From positions 1 through 48,535 of the forward strand of contig CALUKK010000170.1 of assembly GCA_944321205.1 (NCBI GenBank): DNA of 48,535 nt. The letters are read 5' to 3'. The notes beneath the pieces are model-generated. The model was not told the origin of the DNA. It worked only from the letters and a program-made list of their open reading frames with translations, and searched no databases. Source of the DNA: an uncultured Alistipes sp. Lineage in GTDB: Bacteria > Bacteroidota > Bacteroidia > Bacteroidales > Rikenellaceae. Positions 24,997 through 34,228 of the stretch are shown one piece after another. Both the position numbers and the translations under genes were made by a program. Each line of letters begins with the position of its first letter. The first letter of the stretch is position 1.

Positions 24997-26001
24997 TTAA
25001 TTGCCTCCCGAAAGTACGATTAAACCAAGTCCCAATATAAACAATACGAACATCCCGATCAACAAGCGGTGTACACCCCGATCGGCCCCTTTGAACTCCT
25101 TCCAGACAAAGACGCCCCATAATGCCGCAATCATCGGAGCTCCTTGGCCCAGGGCATACGAAACCGCGGCTCCGGCCTTCCCGGCGGCTATGTAGCTGAA
25201 CAATGTCCCCAAAGCCCATATACAACCGCCCAATATCCCAACCAGGTGTGTGCCCGGTGTCCCGCGGAAATAGCTCCTGTATGTGACCGGATCGCCTGTG
25301 AACGGGTGCTTCATGACAAGCGTGTTGAATACGAAATTACTCAGTAAAACACCGGCCGAAAACAAGACAAAGGCGCTGTATGGCGTTGCCAAACCTGCTC
25401 CCGGAGATGTGAAGTCCGTCAAATCCATGGCTGCGGCTACAAACCGATAGAAAAACGACATCAATATACCCGCAATGACGGCTAAAAGCAAGCCTTTGCT
25501 CTTCCCGTGTATGCCTCCGTTTCGGTTGCGTCCCGAGGCTATACCGTTGCATATGATGGCCAGGACAACCAGAACAACTCCCGTAAACAACCATATCGGA
25601 TCTCCCTTCGGCAGCCCGATGTAGTTGACGATAACACCCAACACCAGAGCTATGCCAACTCCTAACGGAAAGGCCACGGCCATTCCCGCCAGCGAAACCG
25701 ACGCCGACAACAGAATGTTCGAGGCATTGAAGATCACACCTCCCAAAAGAGCGCTGCCCATCTTCTCCGGGGCTATTTGCACGATGTCCGTCAGAAATGA
25801 TCGCCCCGCGGATCCAAAACTCCCCAACGTGAAGGCCGCCAGAAGCGAAAAAAGCATCATCCCGATCGTATAATCCCAATAATACAATTCATATCGCCAG
25901 GTTCGGGCCGCCATCTTCTGGGTATTTCCCCATGAACCCCAACATAACATCGTCACGATGCAAAACAAGACGGCCAACGGATAACTCTCTACTATAAACA
26001 T
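24997..26001 (-). CDS. Ureide-permease/GRP-type sugar permease (ribose candidate)
   Basis: Inner-membrane permease of 334 aa with about ten hydrophobic helices and almost no soluble loops. The N-terminus MFIVESYPLAV...MLCWGSWGNTQK...YELYYWDY resembles the ureide permease / glucose-ribose porter branch of the drug-metabolite transporter superfamily. Bacteroidota carry such proteins beside ribokinase in ribose-utilisation loci. It is downstream of the ribokinase on the same strand with a 175-bp gap, so the two are probably cotranscribed. Ribose is the most likely substrate by context; other pentoses or nucleosides are possible. Confidence 0.8.
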   Translation of the reverse strand: MFIVESYPLAVLFCIVTMLCWGSWGNTQKMAARTWRYELYYWDYTIGMMLFSLLAAFTLGSFGSAGRSFLTDIVQIAPEKMGSALLGGVIFNASNILLSASVSLAGMAVAFPLGVGIALVLGVIVNYIGLPKGDPIWLFTGVVLVVLAIICNGIASGRNRNGGIHGKSKGLLLAVIAGILMSFFYRFVAAAMDLTDFTSPGAGLATPYSAFVLFSAGVLLSNFVFNTLVMKHPFTGDPVTYRSYFRGTPGTHLVGILGGCIWALGTLFSYIAAGKAGAAVSYALGQGAPMIAALWGVFVWKEFKGADRGVHRLLIGMFVLFILGLGLIVLSGGN

Positions 26002-26176
26002 GATATTCTCTCTTTATTTGTTTATTCCTGTTCAATTTCAATGTTCTCGTACCATGGAAGGGGCACGCTGACTGGACTCTTTCAGGGATCATGCAGACAA
26101 CAGACTGCGAAATTCCTTTCCGGAGACATCCTTTCGGACAGCCCGCCGAAGAATTGATATGCCTTCCGGTGCGCGT

Positions 26177-27100
26177 TCATTGGATATTGTGATGACGGGC
26201 TAAAAACGCTTCCACTTCTTGACGATTCGGGATCGACGGCTGTGCCCCTTGCCGCGTGACGCTCAGAGCCGAGGCGGCACTGGCAAACTCCAGAACCTCG
26301 GCCGTAATCTCCGCATGGGGAGCCGCTACGGCCAACGCCCCGCAGAAAACATCCCCGGCAGCCGTCGTATCCACGGCTTCAACCCGAAAGGCGGGTACGG
26401 TCAGGCGCTTCGTATCGGTGTACAGATAGCTGCCTTGACGTCCCAGTGTGATGACGACCTGACGGGCTCCCTGGTGATGCAACTCCTCGGCCACCTGTTC
26501 CAGCGGATAGTCATCCACGGAAAGGCCGCTGATCAATGAAGCTTCGGTTCGATTCACCACCAGAATGTCTATCACCGACATCAACTCCGAATCGATCCGA
26601 CAGGCCGGAGCCGGATTCAACAAAACCGGAACACCCCTGTCATGAGCCATAAAGGCCGCCGTCCGAATGGTTGAGTAGGGGATCTCGGCCTGCATGACCA
26701 ACATCCAGGCTCCGGAAAGGACGCTCTTCCGTGACTCGAGGACTTCGGGAGTCAAGGAGTAGTTGGCTCCGGGAGCTACGGCAATGGAGTTCTCCCCGGT
26801 CTTGTCCACAAGAATCAGGGCGGTACCCGTGGCATGCTCCCTATCCGTAAAAATCTGAGAGATGTCGATACCCTCCGCGGAAAAATGGTCCAACATCGCG
26901 TGACCCGACAGATCATCTCCAAGGGCCGTGACCAGAACCACCTCACCACCCAAGCGTGCGGCTGCAACCGCTTGATTGGCCCCTTTGCCGCCGAATGCCT
27001 GCATGAAGCGGGCATTGCCGACCGTCTCGCCCGGCCGTGGCATATGCTCGACGACCGCAATCAGATCCATGTTCGAACTGCCAATGACGACTGTTTTCAT
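26177..27100 (-). CDS. rbsK: Ribokinase
   Basis: Cytoplasmic PfkB-family kinase of 307 aa converting D-ribose to ribose-5-phosphate. VVIGSSNMDLIAVVEHMPRPGET is the N-terminal start (split by family variation), AFGGKGANQAVAAARLGG is the sugar-binding segment, and VDTTAAGDVFCGAL contains the catalytic Asp and anion hole. The length is typical for ribokinase. The upstream region holds TATATTTG on the - strand (27435-27428), a -7-like element that would give a leader of about 320 nt; I see no matching -33. Confidence 0.9.
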   Translation of the reverse strand: MKTVVIGSSNMDLIAVVEHMPRPGETVGNARFMQAFGGKGANQAVAAARLGGEVVLVTALGDDLSGHAMLDHFSAEGIDISQIFTDREHATGTALILVDKTGENSIAVAPGANYSLTPEVLESRKSVLSGAWMLVMQAEIPYSTIRTAAFMAHDRGVPVLLNPAPACRIDSELMSVIDILVVNRTEASLISGLSVDDYPLEQVAEELHHQGARQVVITLGRQGSYLYTDTKRLTVPAFRVEAVDTTAAGDVFCGALAVAAPHAEITAEVLEFASAASALSVTRQGAQPSIPNRQEVEAFLARHHNIQ

Positions 27101-27427
27101 GACTTCGTATTTTTTAGTTTGAATTCATTTTGCCCGGGGCGTAGCATCCGCGGTGAGTGACCCGGCAAAAGCAGGGTCGCCCGGGATTTGGGACAGGATT
27201 CGAAACCGACGAAGTTGCAGTTCCTCCCGCATCGGTGAAGCGGACGTTCCATCAGTACGTCATTCGGATACGCATAACTGATTGTGGAGACAGACCTTGT
27301 GAAAAGGTAAAATTTACGGTAACAGCGAAAAGGCAACAATCTGAAAAACGTCCGGAATCCTCGATTCAATCTGATACAGCAAGGATCGTTTTTCATCTTC
27401 TGTCGGTATCGGAAAGATTGTGTCTTC

Positions 27428-27435
27428 CAAATATA
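27428..27435 (-). promoter_or_regulatory. Possible -7 element for the ribokinase operon
   Basis: On the - strand this reads TATATTTG, a full match to the -7 consensus TAnnTTTG. A TTTG element 19-21 nt upstream is not visible. If used, transcription would begin near 27421 and run through a long leader to the rbsK start at 27100. Confidence 0.35.
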
Positions 27436-27676
27436 CGAAAAATTTTGAATAAAGAGCGCTTTCTCAGTCTGAAAATATCATGGAGACTTCTCCATTAGAG
27501 AACATTTGAAGATATGAAGCCGGGATACATATAAATATATAAGATCTTCCATCAGGGCCGGAACAGATCATGGCAGGATCTTCCGCAGAGCGGGCGCAAC
27601 GATGAAGAGCTTTTCGACGCTGAAAGGCGATTTTTCCGGCAAGAATCATCCTTTCGGAGCAGGCCTTGTCCGGCAG

Positions 27677-27869
27677 ATTTTCTTTCCAAGAGAGTGATCG
27701 AGGTCTCTAAGATATAACAAAAAAGCTGAATATCCATGCGTTAGAGCTCGGAATTTTGTAAAAAATTTTAATTGAATCGTAGAAAAAGACTGTTTTCACC
27801 ACATTTTGCATGACGCAAATATGTGATTAATATGTAGTTACAAGCCAATCACTCTCTTGGAAAGAAAAT
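27677..27869. promoter_or_regulatory. Candidate invertible promoter flanked by 22-bp inverted repeats
   Basis: The left arm 27677-27698 (begins ATTTTCTTTCC, ends GAGAGTGAT) is the exact reverse complement, over all 22 bases, of the right arm 27848-27869; identity ends at both borders. The 149 bp between them are AT-rich and promoter-like on both strands. On the + strand TTTG (27805-27808) is followed after exactly 19 nt by TAATATGT (27828-27835), a partial match. On the - strand CATATTTG (27823-27816) has CTTG 17 nt upstream. Arm length, spacing, AT-rich content and a place upstream of a SusCD-type operon all match Bacteroidota invertons. No recombinase is encoded in the window. Confidence 0.6.
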
Positions 27870-27938
27870 AAAGTCTTGTTCCGGACCCGGAACTGTGCGA
27901 GACTGAATCCTTTACAGAGATTGAAACGAGACCGTAGA

Positions 27939-27958
27939 CGGACCATGCGTCCGGTTTT
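27939..27958 (+). promoter_or_regulatory. Leader hairpin upstream of the metalloprotease gene
   Basis: CGGAC (27939-27943) and GTCCG (27949-27953) enclose CATGC and are followed by GTTTTG, a weak terminator-like shape about 170 bp before the start codon. It could attenuate transcripts coming from the candidate invertible promoter. Confidence 0.25.
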
Positions 27959-28128
27959 GTGGCACGGGATCCTTCGTTTAATGAAACGGAAACGGCGAGC
28001 GTATGATTGTCATTCTCAAAGAGCCCTGCGAATCGACCGGATACGGCTGAAAGGGATGGTTTGTGTTGAATTGATCTTGTTTAATTGATGAATGTCCTTT
28101 TTGTCTTACAATTCTAAATCTTGTTTCA

Positions 28129-30804
28129 ATGAAAAATTTGACTTCTCTGCTATTGGCCTTTTTCATGTTGGTCGGCGTCGGTCTGCATACCGATGTGGCC
28201 TATGCCCGAAAGAAGAAAAAAGCCGACATTGAGGCGGACTCCACCAAGAAAGCCAAAAAGACGTCCACCTACGAACGTCTTTTCATCAAGGATAAATCCT
28301 GCGAAACCCATCGAAGCAATTTTCTGACGCTGCACAAGGTCAAGGGTAAACTCTACGTCGAACTTCCGCAGAAGTATCTGGGCCGTGAAATGCTGATCGC
28401 CTCGACCATCTCCGAAGCCTCGGATACCGACCTGGGAGTCATCGGATACAAACCCTCGAATCCGTTGCATGTCAAGTTTACCAAGATCGATTCCACGATC
28501 TTCTTGAACGAGGTCAATGTCATGCCGCTCTTTGATGAGGGGAATGCGGCGCTCGACAGGGCCATGTCCCGCAGTTCGCTGGATCCCATGCTGAGCTCCT
28601 ACAAGATCACATGCTACAATCCGGACAGTACGGCCGTCGTGCTCGACATGACCTCGATGTTCACGACCAATTACGAGGGACTCTCTCCCATGGCCAAAAG
28701 CTCCGGTGTACTCAACATCAGCGGAACGTTCAACGCCTCGGGATCCGCTCTGGCCGAGGTGAAGGCCTTCGATGACAATGCCACGATCAAGTCCTATCTC
28801 TCCTTCAAGGTCAAGGCCGACATGCTGGGACTCATCCTGGTCAAGAACAACGAACCGCTGACCTACAAGGTGACGCGTACCATCCTGCTCCTGCCCGAGG
28901 AGACCATGGAACCCCGTCTGGCCGATGACCGGCTCGGGATCTTCCTGACCAACAAGTCGCAGATCTCGCCCAAATACGACATGATCAAGCGCTTCTCGGT
29001 CATCAACCGCTGGAACCTCCAGCCCTCGGACCCCCAGGCCTATGAACGCGGCGAACTGGTCGAACCCGTGAAGCCGATCACCTTCTATCTGGACGATGCC
29101 ATGCCCGAGTTGTGGCGCGAACCCGCCCGTGAAGGTGTGCTGCGCTGGAACAAGGCCTTCGAGAAGATCGGATTCAAGAACGCCATCCGCGTGCTGGACT
29201 TCCCGAAGGATGATCCGGACTTCGATCCCGACAACCTCAAATACTCCTGCATCCGTTACGTCCCCGCGGCCATCGAGAACGCCATGGGCCCCAGCTGGGT
29301 CGATCCCCGTTCGGGCGAGATCATCAACGCCTCGGTACTGGTCTTCAACGATGTGGTGAAGCTCATCAATCAATGGCGTTTCGTACAGACCGCCCAGGTC
29401 GATCCCCGCGTGCGGGGCATGAAACTCCCCGACGACGTGCTCAAGGAGTCCATCGCCTACATCCTGGCTCATGAGGTGGGACACTGCCTCGGATTCATGC
29501 ACAACATGTCGGCCTCGAGCAGCGTTCCCGTGGATTCGCTCCGCAGCGTCTCCTACACGCAGAAATTCGGGACTACGCCCTCCATCATGGACTATGCCCG
29601 CTTCAATTACGTTGCACAGCCCGAAGACAAGGGCGTGAAACTCACACCTCCCGATGTCGGGCCCTATGACGAGTTCCTGGTCAAGTATGCCTACCAGGTA
29701 CTGCCGCAGAAGGGCATGTTCAACGAGGAGGAGACCATTCGCAAATGGGTCGATCAGAAGGTCGGAGATCCGCGTTACCGCTACGGGAAGCAGCAGATCG
29801 TCGTACGCTACGATCCCAGCGCCCTGGAGGAGGATCTCGGTGACGATCCGATCAAGGCGGCCGATTACGGCGTCAAGAATCTGAAATACATCCTCGCGCA
29901 TCTGAACGAGTGGATCCCCGATGCGGAGGATCCCGAGGCCCGCTACAAGGAGATGACCTACAACAGCATCGCCAAGCAGTATGACCGTTATCTGACCTTT
30001 GTCATGCTCAACATCGGCGGTATCTACCTCTCGGAAGTGCATGCCGATACGGATGGCGGTCCCCGCGCCGTTGCCGTTGACCGGGAGCGTCAGCGTGAGG
30101 CGCTGCAATGGGTCTTCAACGAAATCAAGAATTGCGACTGGATCGGCGATCGCAGCATCACCAACAAGTTCTCGCTCCGGGTAGATCTTCCGATGATCTA
30201 TAAATACTACACGATCCGCGAGGTGCTCGAGACCTACAAACGGGTCATCATCTCCTCGCATGTGGCCGGGAAGGGCGGATATACGCCGGAAGAGTATTTC
30301 AACGACCTCTACAAGATCATCTGGGAGAGTGCCATCAAGGGACGTCCCATCAACGAAACCGACCGTCTCATGCAACGTCTTTTCGTGGAGAATGCGTGCA
30401 GCATCGTCTCCAAGAAGAGCACCCTCACCAAACTCGGAATGCCCATGGCACTCCAGAATTTCCACCTGCCTTCCGTACGACAGATGCAGGCCCTGGGCAT
30501 GGATTCGAGCGGCTTGATCGACAAGTATTTCGATCGGTTGATGTACCTCGAGCAGAACACCGAGCCGGGTGTTGTGGCCGGCGCCTGGGCCGACAAACTC
30601 GGACAGACCGACGCCTATGGTTACGGATGGCAATACCGGCTCAACCTGCGTTCGCTGGATGAGTCCAAGAGCTGGTTCTTCGGCGAGTGCATGAAGATCG
30701 TACGCTTGCTCAAATCGCGGGTGAATTACGCCACCGGCGAGACGAAGAGCCATTACCAGACCCTGATCAACATGATCGAGGAGAACATGTTCAACAAGAA
30801 CTGA
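28129..30804 (+). CDS. Exported zinc metalloprotease, DUF5117/DUF4953 type
   Basis: Protein of 891 aa with a signal peptide (cleavage likely after VAYA, about 26) followed by a lysine-rich stretch. The N-terminal part (about 40-290) corresponds to DUF5118/DUF5117 and the catalytic part (about 310-720) to DUF4953. HEVGHCLGFMH at about 448-458 is the extended metzincin zinc site with three His and the catalytic Glu, and SIMDYARFNY at about 486 supplies the Met-turn. It is probably a periplasmic or outer-membrane-associated peptidase. It precedes the SusC gene by 128 bp with a hairpin between them, so it may be transcribed separately while serving the same peptide-uptake function. Confidence 0.9.
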   Translation: MKNLTSLLLAFFMLVGVGLHTDVAYARKKKKADIEADSTKKAKKTSTYERLFIKDKSCETHRSNFLTLHKVKGKLYVELPQKYLGREMLIASTISEASDTDLGVIGYKPSNPLHVKFTKIDSTIFLNEVNVMPLFDEGNAALDRAMSRSSLDPMLSSYKITCYNPDSTAVVLDMTSMFTTNYEGLSPMAKSSGVLNISGTFNASGSALAEVKAFDDNATIKSYLSFKVKADMLGLILVKNNEPLTYKVTRTILLLPEETMEPRLADDRLGIFLTNKSQISPKYDMIKRFSVINRWNLQPSDPQAYERGELVEPVKPITFYLDDAMPELWREPAREGVLRWNKAFEKIGFKNAIRVLDFPKDDPDFDPDNLKYSCIRYVPAAIENAMGPSWVDPRSGEIINASVLVFNDVVKLINQWRFVQTAQVDPRVRGMKLPDDVLKESIAYILAHEVGHCLGFMHNMSASSSVPVDSLRSVSYTQKFGTTPSIMDYARFNYVAQPEDKGVKLTPPDVGPYDEFLVKYAYQVLPQKGMFNEEETIRKWVDQKVGDPRYRYGKQQIVVRYDPSALEEDLGDDPIKAADYGVKNLKYILAHLNEWIPDAEDPEARYKEMTYNSIAKQYDRYLTFVMLNIGGIYLSEVHADTDGGPRAVAVDRERQREALQWVFNEIKNCDWIGDRSITNKFSLRVDLPMIYKYYTIREVLETYKRVIISSHVAGKGGYTPEEYFNDLYKIIWESAIKGRPINETDRLMQRLFVENACSIVSKKSTLTKLGMPMALQNFHLPSVRQMQALGMDSSGLIDKYFDRLMYLEQNTEPGVVAGAWADKLGQTDAYGYGWQYRLNLRSLDESKSWFFGECMKIVRLLKSRVNYATGETKSHYQTLINMIEENMFNKN

Positions 30805-30821
30805 TCGCCGCGATCGACAAA

Positions 30822-30866
30822 GCCTCTCGAACGGCTGCGGCCTGTAACCGTTCGAGAGGCCTTTCT
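30822..30866 (+). terminator. Strong hairpin after the metalloprotease gene
   Basis: GCCTCTCGAACGG (30822-30834) pairs perfectly over 13 bp with CCGTTCGAGAGGC (30848-30860), with a 13-nt loop and then CTTTCT. The stem is strong and the T-tract short, so it probably terminates or reduces read-through into the SusC gene. Confidence 0.7.
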
Positions 30867-30932
30867 CCCAAGCGCTGCATCCGCAACCGATGCACGCCCT
30901 CGACAATTCAATTAACCTTTTAATCAAACGGC

Positions 30933-33900
30933 ATGAAAAAATCTTTACTCTGCACCCTTTTTGTCGTAATGATGTCGGTGTGGTTGGATCCGTCGGCTTA
31001 TGCTCAGACGAGCCGTAAGGTCGATTTGACCGCACGCTTCAACATCACGATGAATGACAATACGGTGAACGCCGTATTGAACACCATCTCCAACAAAATG
31101 GGGATCAAGTTCGTCTATGAGAGCGACGAGATGAAGGCGTTGCCCCGGGTCTCGGGCACGTACAACAACGTAACCGTGGACGAGGTTCTCCAGATGTGTT
31201 TCGCAAACACGAAGTACAAGTATTCGGTGGTCGGAAACGCGGTGGTCATCGAACCCAAAACGCATCTCAATCGGCTGACCATCCACGGAAACATCACCGA
31301 CCAGGACGGAATACCTCTTCCGGGAGCCCAGGTTGTCCTCAAGGGCAACTACAAGGTGGGAGTCGTTGCCGACAACATGGGACGTTACCGGCTGACCTTC
31401 GCCGAGGTTCCGAACATGCAGCTCATCTACAGTTTCGTCGGATATGAATCCCGCACGGTGGCCGTGACCAAGAGCCAGGAACTCAACATCCGATTGAAGG
31501 AGGATGCGCAGAATATCGAGGATGTCGTCGTGAACGGTATCTACACCCGCAACAAGAACACCTTTACGGGTTCGGTCACGACGATCAAGGGCGAAGACCT
31601 GCTGGCCGTCTCGAACACCAACCTCTTTACGGCCCTTGCGGCACTGACGCCCGGTATGGTGATCGTGGAAAACAATGCCCAGGGCTCCAACCCCAATGCC
31701 ATTCCGGAGATCCTGATCCGCGGTGCCAACTCGATCGTGACCAGCGCCGAGGAGAAGGCCAACAACAACCCGCTGATCATCCTCGACGGTGCGGAGATCA
31801 CCATGGAGGAGCTTTACGACCTGGACATGTACGAGATCGAGCGTGTCGACGTCCTGAAGGATGCCCAGGCGGCCATCGTCTACGGCGACCGTGCGACAAA
31901 CGGTGTGATCGTCGTCGAGCGCAACCGGGTGGACGACAAGCGTGTACGCCTGAATTACAACTTCGTGCCGTCGTTCAGCATCCCGGATCTCTCGTCGCTC
32001 AACCTCTGCAATGCTTCGCAGAAACTCGAACTCGAGCGGCTGGCCGGACTCTATCAGAACGAAGGCGGTCTCTACGATGAGTCCTACCGTTACAAACTCA
32101 ACAACATCCGTCGTGGGGTGAATACCGACTGGGTGCGCATTCCGTTGCGGGTTCCCTTCAGCCATACGCATTCGCTGAGTCTGAGCGGCGGCGGCCAGAA
32201 TGTCGACTATCGGGCCTCGCTGAAGTTCAGCGACACCTACGGCGTCATGAAGGGCGACAACCGCCGGAACTTCAACATGAACTTCTATGTGGGATACCAC
32301 GTCCGCAACAAACTCACGATCGGCTATCGGGCCAATTACACCATCACCGGCAGCGAGGCTTCGCCCTACGGGGACTTCAGCACCTATACGAAGCTCAACC
32401 CCTATGAACCGATCTATGACGAAAACGGGGAGCTGATCAAGAAATACTATTTCTACAATACGGAAGAGGGGCCCATCACGGAGACGGGAACAATCAACAA
32501 TCCGCTCTACGACGCCACGCTGTCGAGCTTCAACAAGACGAACAACCAGACGCTGCGCAATACGATCGACGCGAAGTGGTACATCACCAAGCTCTTCTAT
32601 ATCACCGGACGTTTCGGTGTGGACATCTCCAAACGGCAGTCCGACGCATTCGTCTCGCCCGATGCCGCGGAGTATATCAACACGACGGACCCGCTCCAGA
32701 AAGGACAGTACAGCCTCTCGACCGGAAAGGGCTTCAAGTATGACGGAAACATCGCCGTGAACTACAGCAAGATGTTCGACGACCGCGGGTCGGGATTCTC
32801 CGTAACGGCCGTAGCCGACTTCGAGCACAACAACTCGACGACCGCCTCGATGGTTGCGACGGGATTCATGAAGGATCACCTGAACGACATCAAATACGCC
32901 CTTACCTACAAGGCCAACAGCCGTCCCTCGGGCAGCGAGATCCTCAGCGCCCGGGCCGGATTCTCGGGCAATGCCAACTTCTACTTCCGCAACCGCTATT
33001 TCGCCGACATCTCCTACCGGACGTCGGGCTCCTCCAAGTATGGACGCAACAATCGCTGGGCACCCATGTGGTCGTACGGTATCGGTTGGAACATCAACAA
33101 GGAGGCATTCCTCAAGGATGTCAAATGGATCGACGTGCTGAAACTGCGCTGGAGCTCGGGATATTCGGGCAACGCCACCTTCAGCTCCTACCAGGCCATG
33201 ACCACCTACCAGTACAGCAACGACATCGTCTACTACAACGGAGTGGGAGCGGTTCCCATCACCATGGGGAACGAGGACCTCAAGTGGGAGCGCACCATGA
33301 AGAACAACTTCGGATTCCAGACCACGCTCTTCGGCAGCCGCTTCAACTTCTCGTTCGACTACTACATCAACACGACCAAGGATCTGCTCATGACGTTGGC
33401 CGTTCCCGCCTCGATGGGCGTCTCCTCGGTCAAGGTGAACTTCGGAGAGATGCGCAATTCGGGTTACGACATCGCGCTGTCGGGAACACCGATCCGCACG
33501 AAGAACTTCTCCTGGATCACGGCGATCAACGCTTCGCACGTCATCGACCGCCTCGACAAGATCAGCCCCACGATGCGTGACGAGACCTTTGATCTGGGCA
33601 TGGGGACCAACATCAAGCTGCGATTCCGTGAAGGCGGCTCGCAATATGACATCTATGCCATGCGTTCGGCGGGTATCGACCCCGCAACCGGTCGTGAGAT
33701 CTACATCAACACCCGCGGCGAGTACACCTACGTATACGACGAGGACGAAGAGGTCGTGGTCGGAAACACCAACCCCACGTTGACCGGTTCGTGGCTCAAT
33801 ACGTTCCGCTACAAGGGTTTCACCCTGTCGTTGACCTTCATGTACAATTTCGGCGGCGACATCTACAACTCGACCCTCTATGAAAAGGTGGAGAATATCG

Positions 33901-34223
33901 ACCCGGTCTACAACGTCGACGCCCGGGCCTATACCGACCGTTGGAAGAAACCGGGTGATCTGGCCCGCCACCTCGCCCTGAACCAGGTCTCGCAGGAGAA
34001 CACCTCGGAGCGCTTCGTGGAGCGGCACAACGAGCTCTACCTCTCGAGTGTGAACTTCACCTACGACTTTGCTCCCAAGTTATTGAAGAAGATCGGTATC
34101 AAGCGGTTGCAGGTCGGTTTCGGACTGAGTGATGTGGCCCGTTTCTCCACCGTCAAGTATGAGCGCGGAACCTCCTATCCGTACTGCCGCAGCATCAATC
34201 TCACCATTCGACCCACTTTCTAA
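30933..34223 (+). CDS. SusC/RagA-family transporter with STN domain (peptide importer candidate)
   Basis: TonB-dependent outer-membrane transporter of 1096 aa. Signal peptide about 1-24 (ending SAYA), then an STN domain (about 45-105, VLNTISNKMGIKFVYES, VDEVLQMCFA), a carboxypeptidase-regulatory-like domain (about 115-195), plug (about 200-325, VLKDAQAAIVYGDRATNGV) and a barrel that ends SINLTIRPTF. STN domains normally contact a FecR-type anti-sigma factor, but no sigma/anti-sigma pair is encoded nearby. The SusD partner begins 5 bp after the stop. The gene set matches the four-part peptide-loaded SusCD complex known from Bacteroides thetaiotaomicron (BT2261-BT2264), so oligopeptides are the favoured substrate (inference). 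Confidence 0.93.
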   Translation: MKKSLLCTLFVVMMSVWLDPSAYAQTSRKVDLTARFNITMNDNTVNAVLNTISNKMGIKFVYESDEMKALPRVSGTYNNVTVDEVLQMCFANTKYKYSVVGNAVVIEPKTHLNRLTIHGNITDQDGIPLPGAQVVLKGNYKVGVVADNMGRYRLTFAEVPNMQLIYSFVGYESRTVAVTKSQELNIRLKEDAQNIEDVVVNGIYTRNKNTFTGSVTTIKGEDLLAVSNTNLFTALAALTPGMVIVENNAQGSNPNAIPEILIRGANSIVTSAEEKANNNPLIILDGAEITMEELYDLDMYEIERVDVLKDAQAAIVYGDRATNGVIVVERNRVDDKRVRLNYNFVPSFSIPDLSSLNLCNASQKLELERLAGLYQNEGGLYDESYRYKLNNIRRGVNTDWVRIPLRVPFSHTHSLSLSGGGQNVDYRASLKFSDTYGVMKGDNRRNFNMNFYVGYHVRNKLTIGYRANYTITGSEASPYGDFSTYTKLNPYEPIYDENGELIKKYYFYNTEEGPITETGTINNPLYDATLSSFNKTNNQTLRNTIDAKWYITKLFYITGRFGVDISKRQSDAFVSPDAAEYINTTDPLQKGQYSLSTGKGFKYDGNIAVNYSKMFDDRGSGFSVTAVADFEHNNSTTASMVATGFMKDHLNDIKYALTYKANSRPSGSEILSARAGFSGNANFYFRNRYFADISYRTSGSSKYGRNNRWAPMWSYGIGWNINKEAFLKDVKWIDVLKLRWSSGYSGNATFSSYQAMTTYQYSNDIVYYNGVGAVPITMGNEDLKWERTMKNNFGFQTTLFGSRFNFSFDYYINTTKDLLMTLAVPASMGVSSVKVNFGEMRNSGYDIALSGTPIRTKNFSWITAINASHVIDRLDKISPTMRDETFDLGMGTNIKLRFREGGSQYDIYAMRSAGIDPATGREIYINTRGEYTYVYDEDEEVVVGNTNPTLTGSWLNTFRYKGFTLSLTFMYNFGGDIYNSTLYEKVENIDPVYNVDARAYTDRWKKPGDLARHLALNQVSQENTSERFVERHNELYLSSVNFTYDFAPKLLKKIGIKRLQVGFGLSDVARFSTVKYERGTSYPYCRSINLTIRPTF

Positions 34224-34228
34224 CAGTT

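Larger units (their letters stand above)
27101..28128. other. 1-kb non-coding region between ribokinase and metalloprotease genes
   Basis: No credible gene on either strand. It contains a possible - strand promoter (27428-27435), a pair of 22-bp inverted repeats enclosing 149 bp (27677-27869), and a hairpin-rich stretch before the metalloprotease: GTTCCGG/CCGGAAC (27878-27893), CGGAC/GTCCG followed by GGTTTTG (27939-27958), and CGTTT/AAACG near 27974-27987. The divergent genes on both sides make it a two-way control region. Confidence 0.6.

Noticed and set aside
27677-27869. Small transposon (MITE) explanation of the 22-bp inverted repeats
   Set aside because: No target-site duplication at the borders and only one copy in the window; an invertible segment fits better, though a genome-wide copy search is needed to exclude a MITE.
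28150-31035. 961-residue open frame on the - strand opposite the metalloprotease gene
   Set aside because: Opposite-strand shadow caused by G/C-ending codons of the real gene; no signal, domain or promoter, while the + strand has a complete zinc-protease motif.
30945-34028. 1027-residue open frame on the - strand opposite the STN-type SusC gene
   Set aside because: Same composition effect; the translated protein is low-complexity V/G/R/D-rich with no recognisable fold, and the + strand encodes a full SusC.
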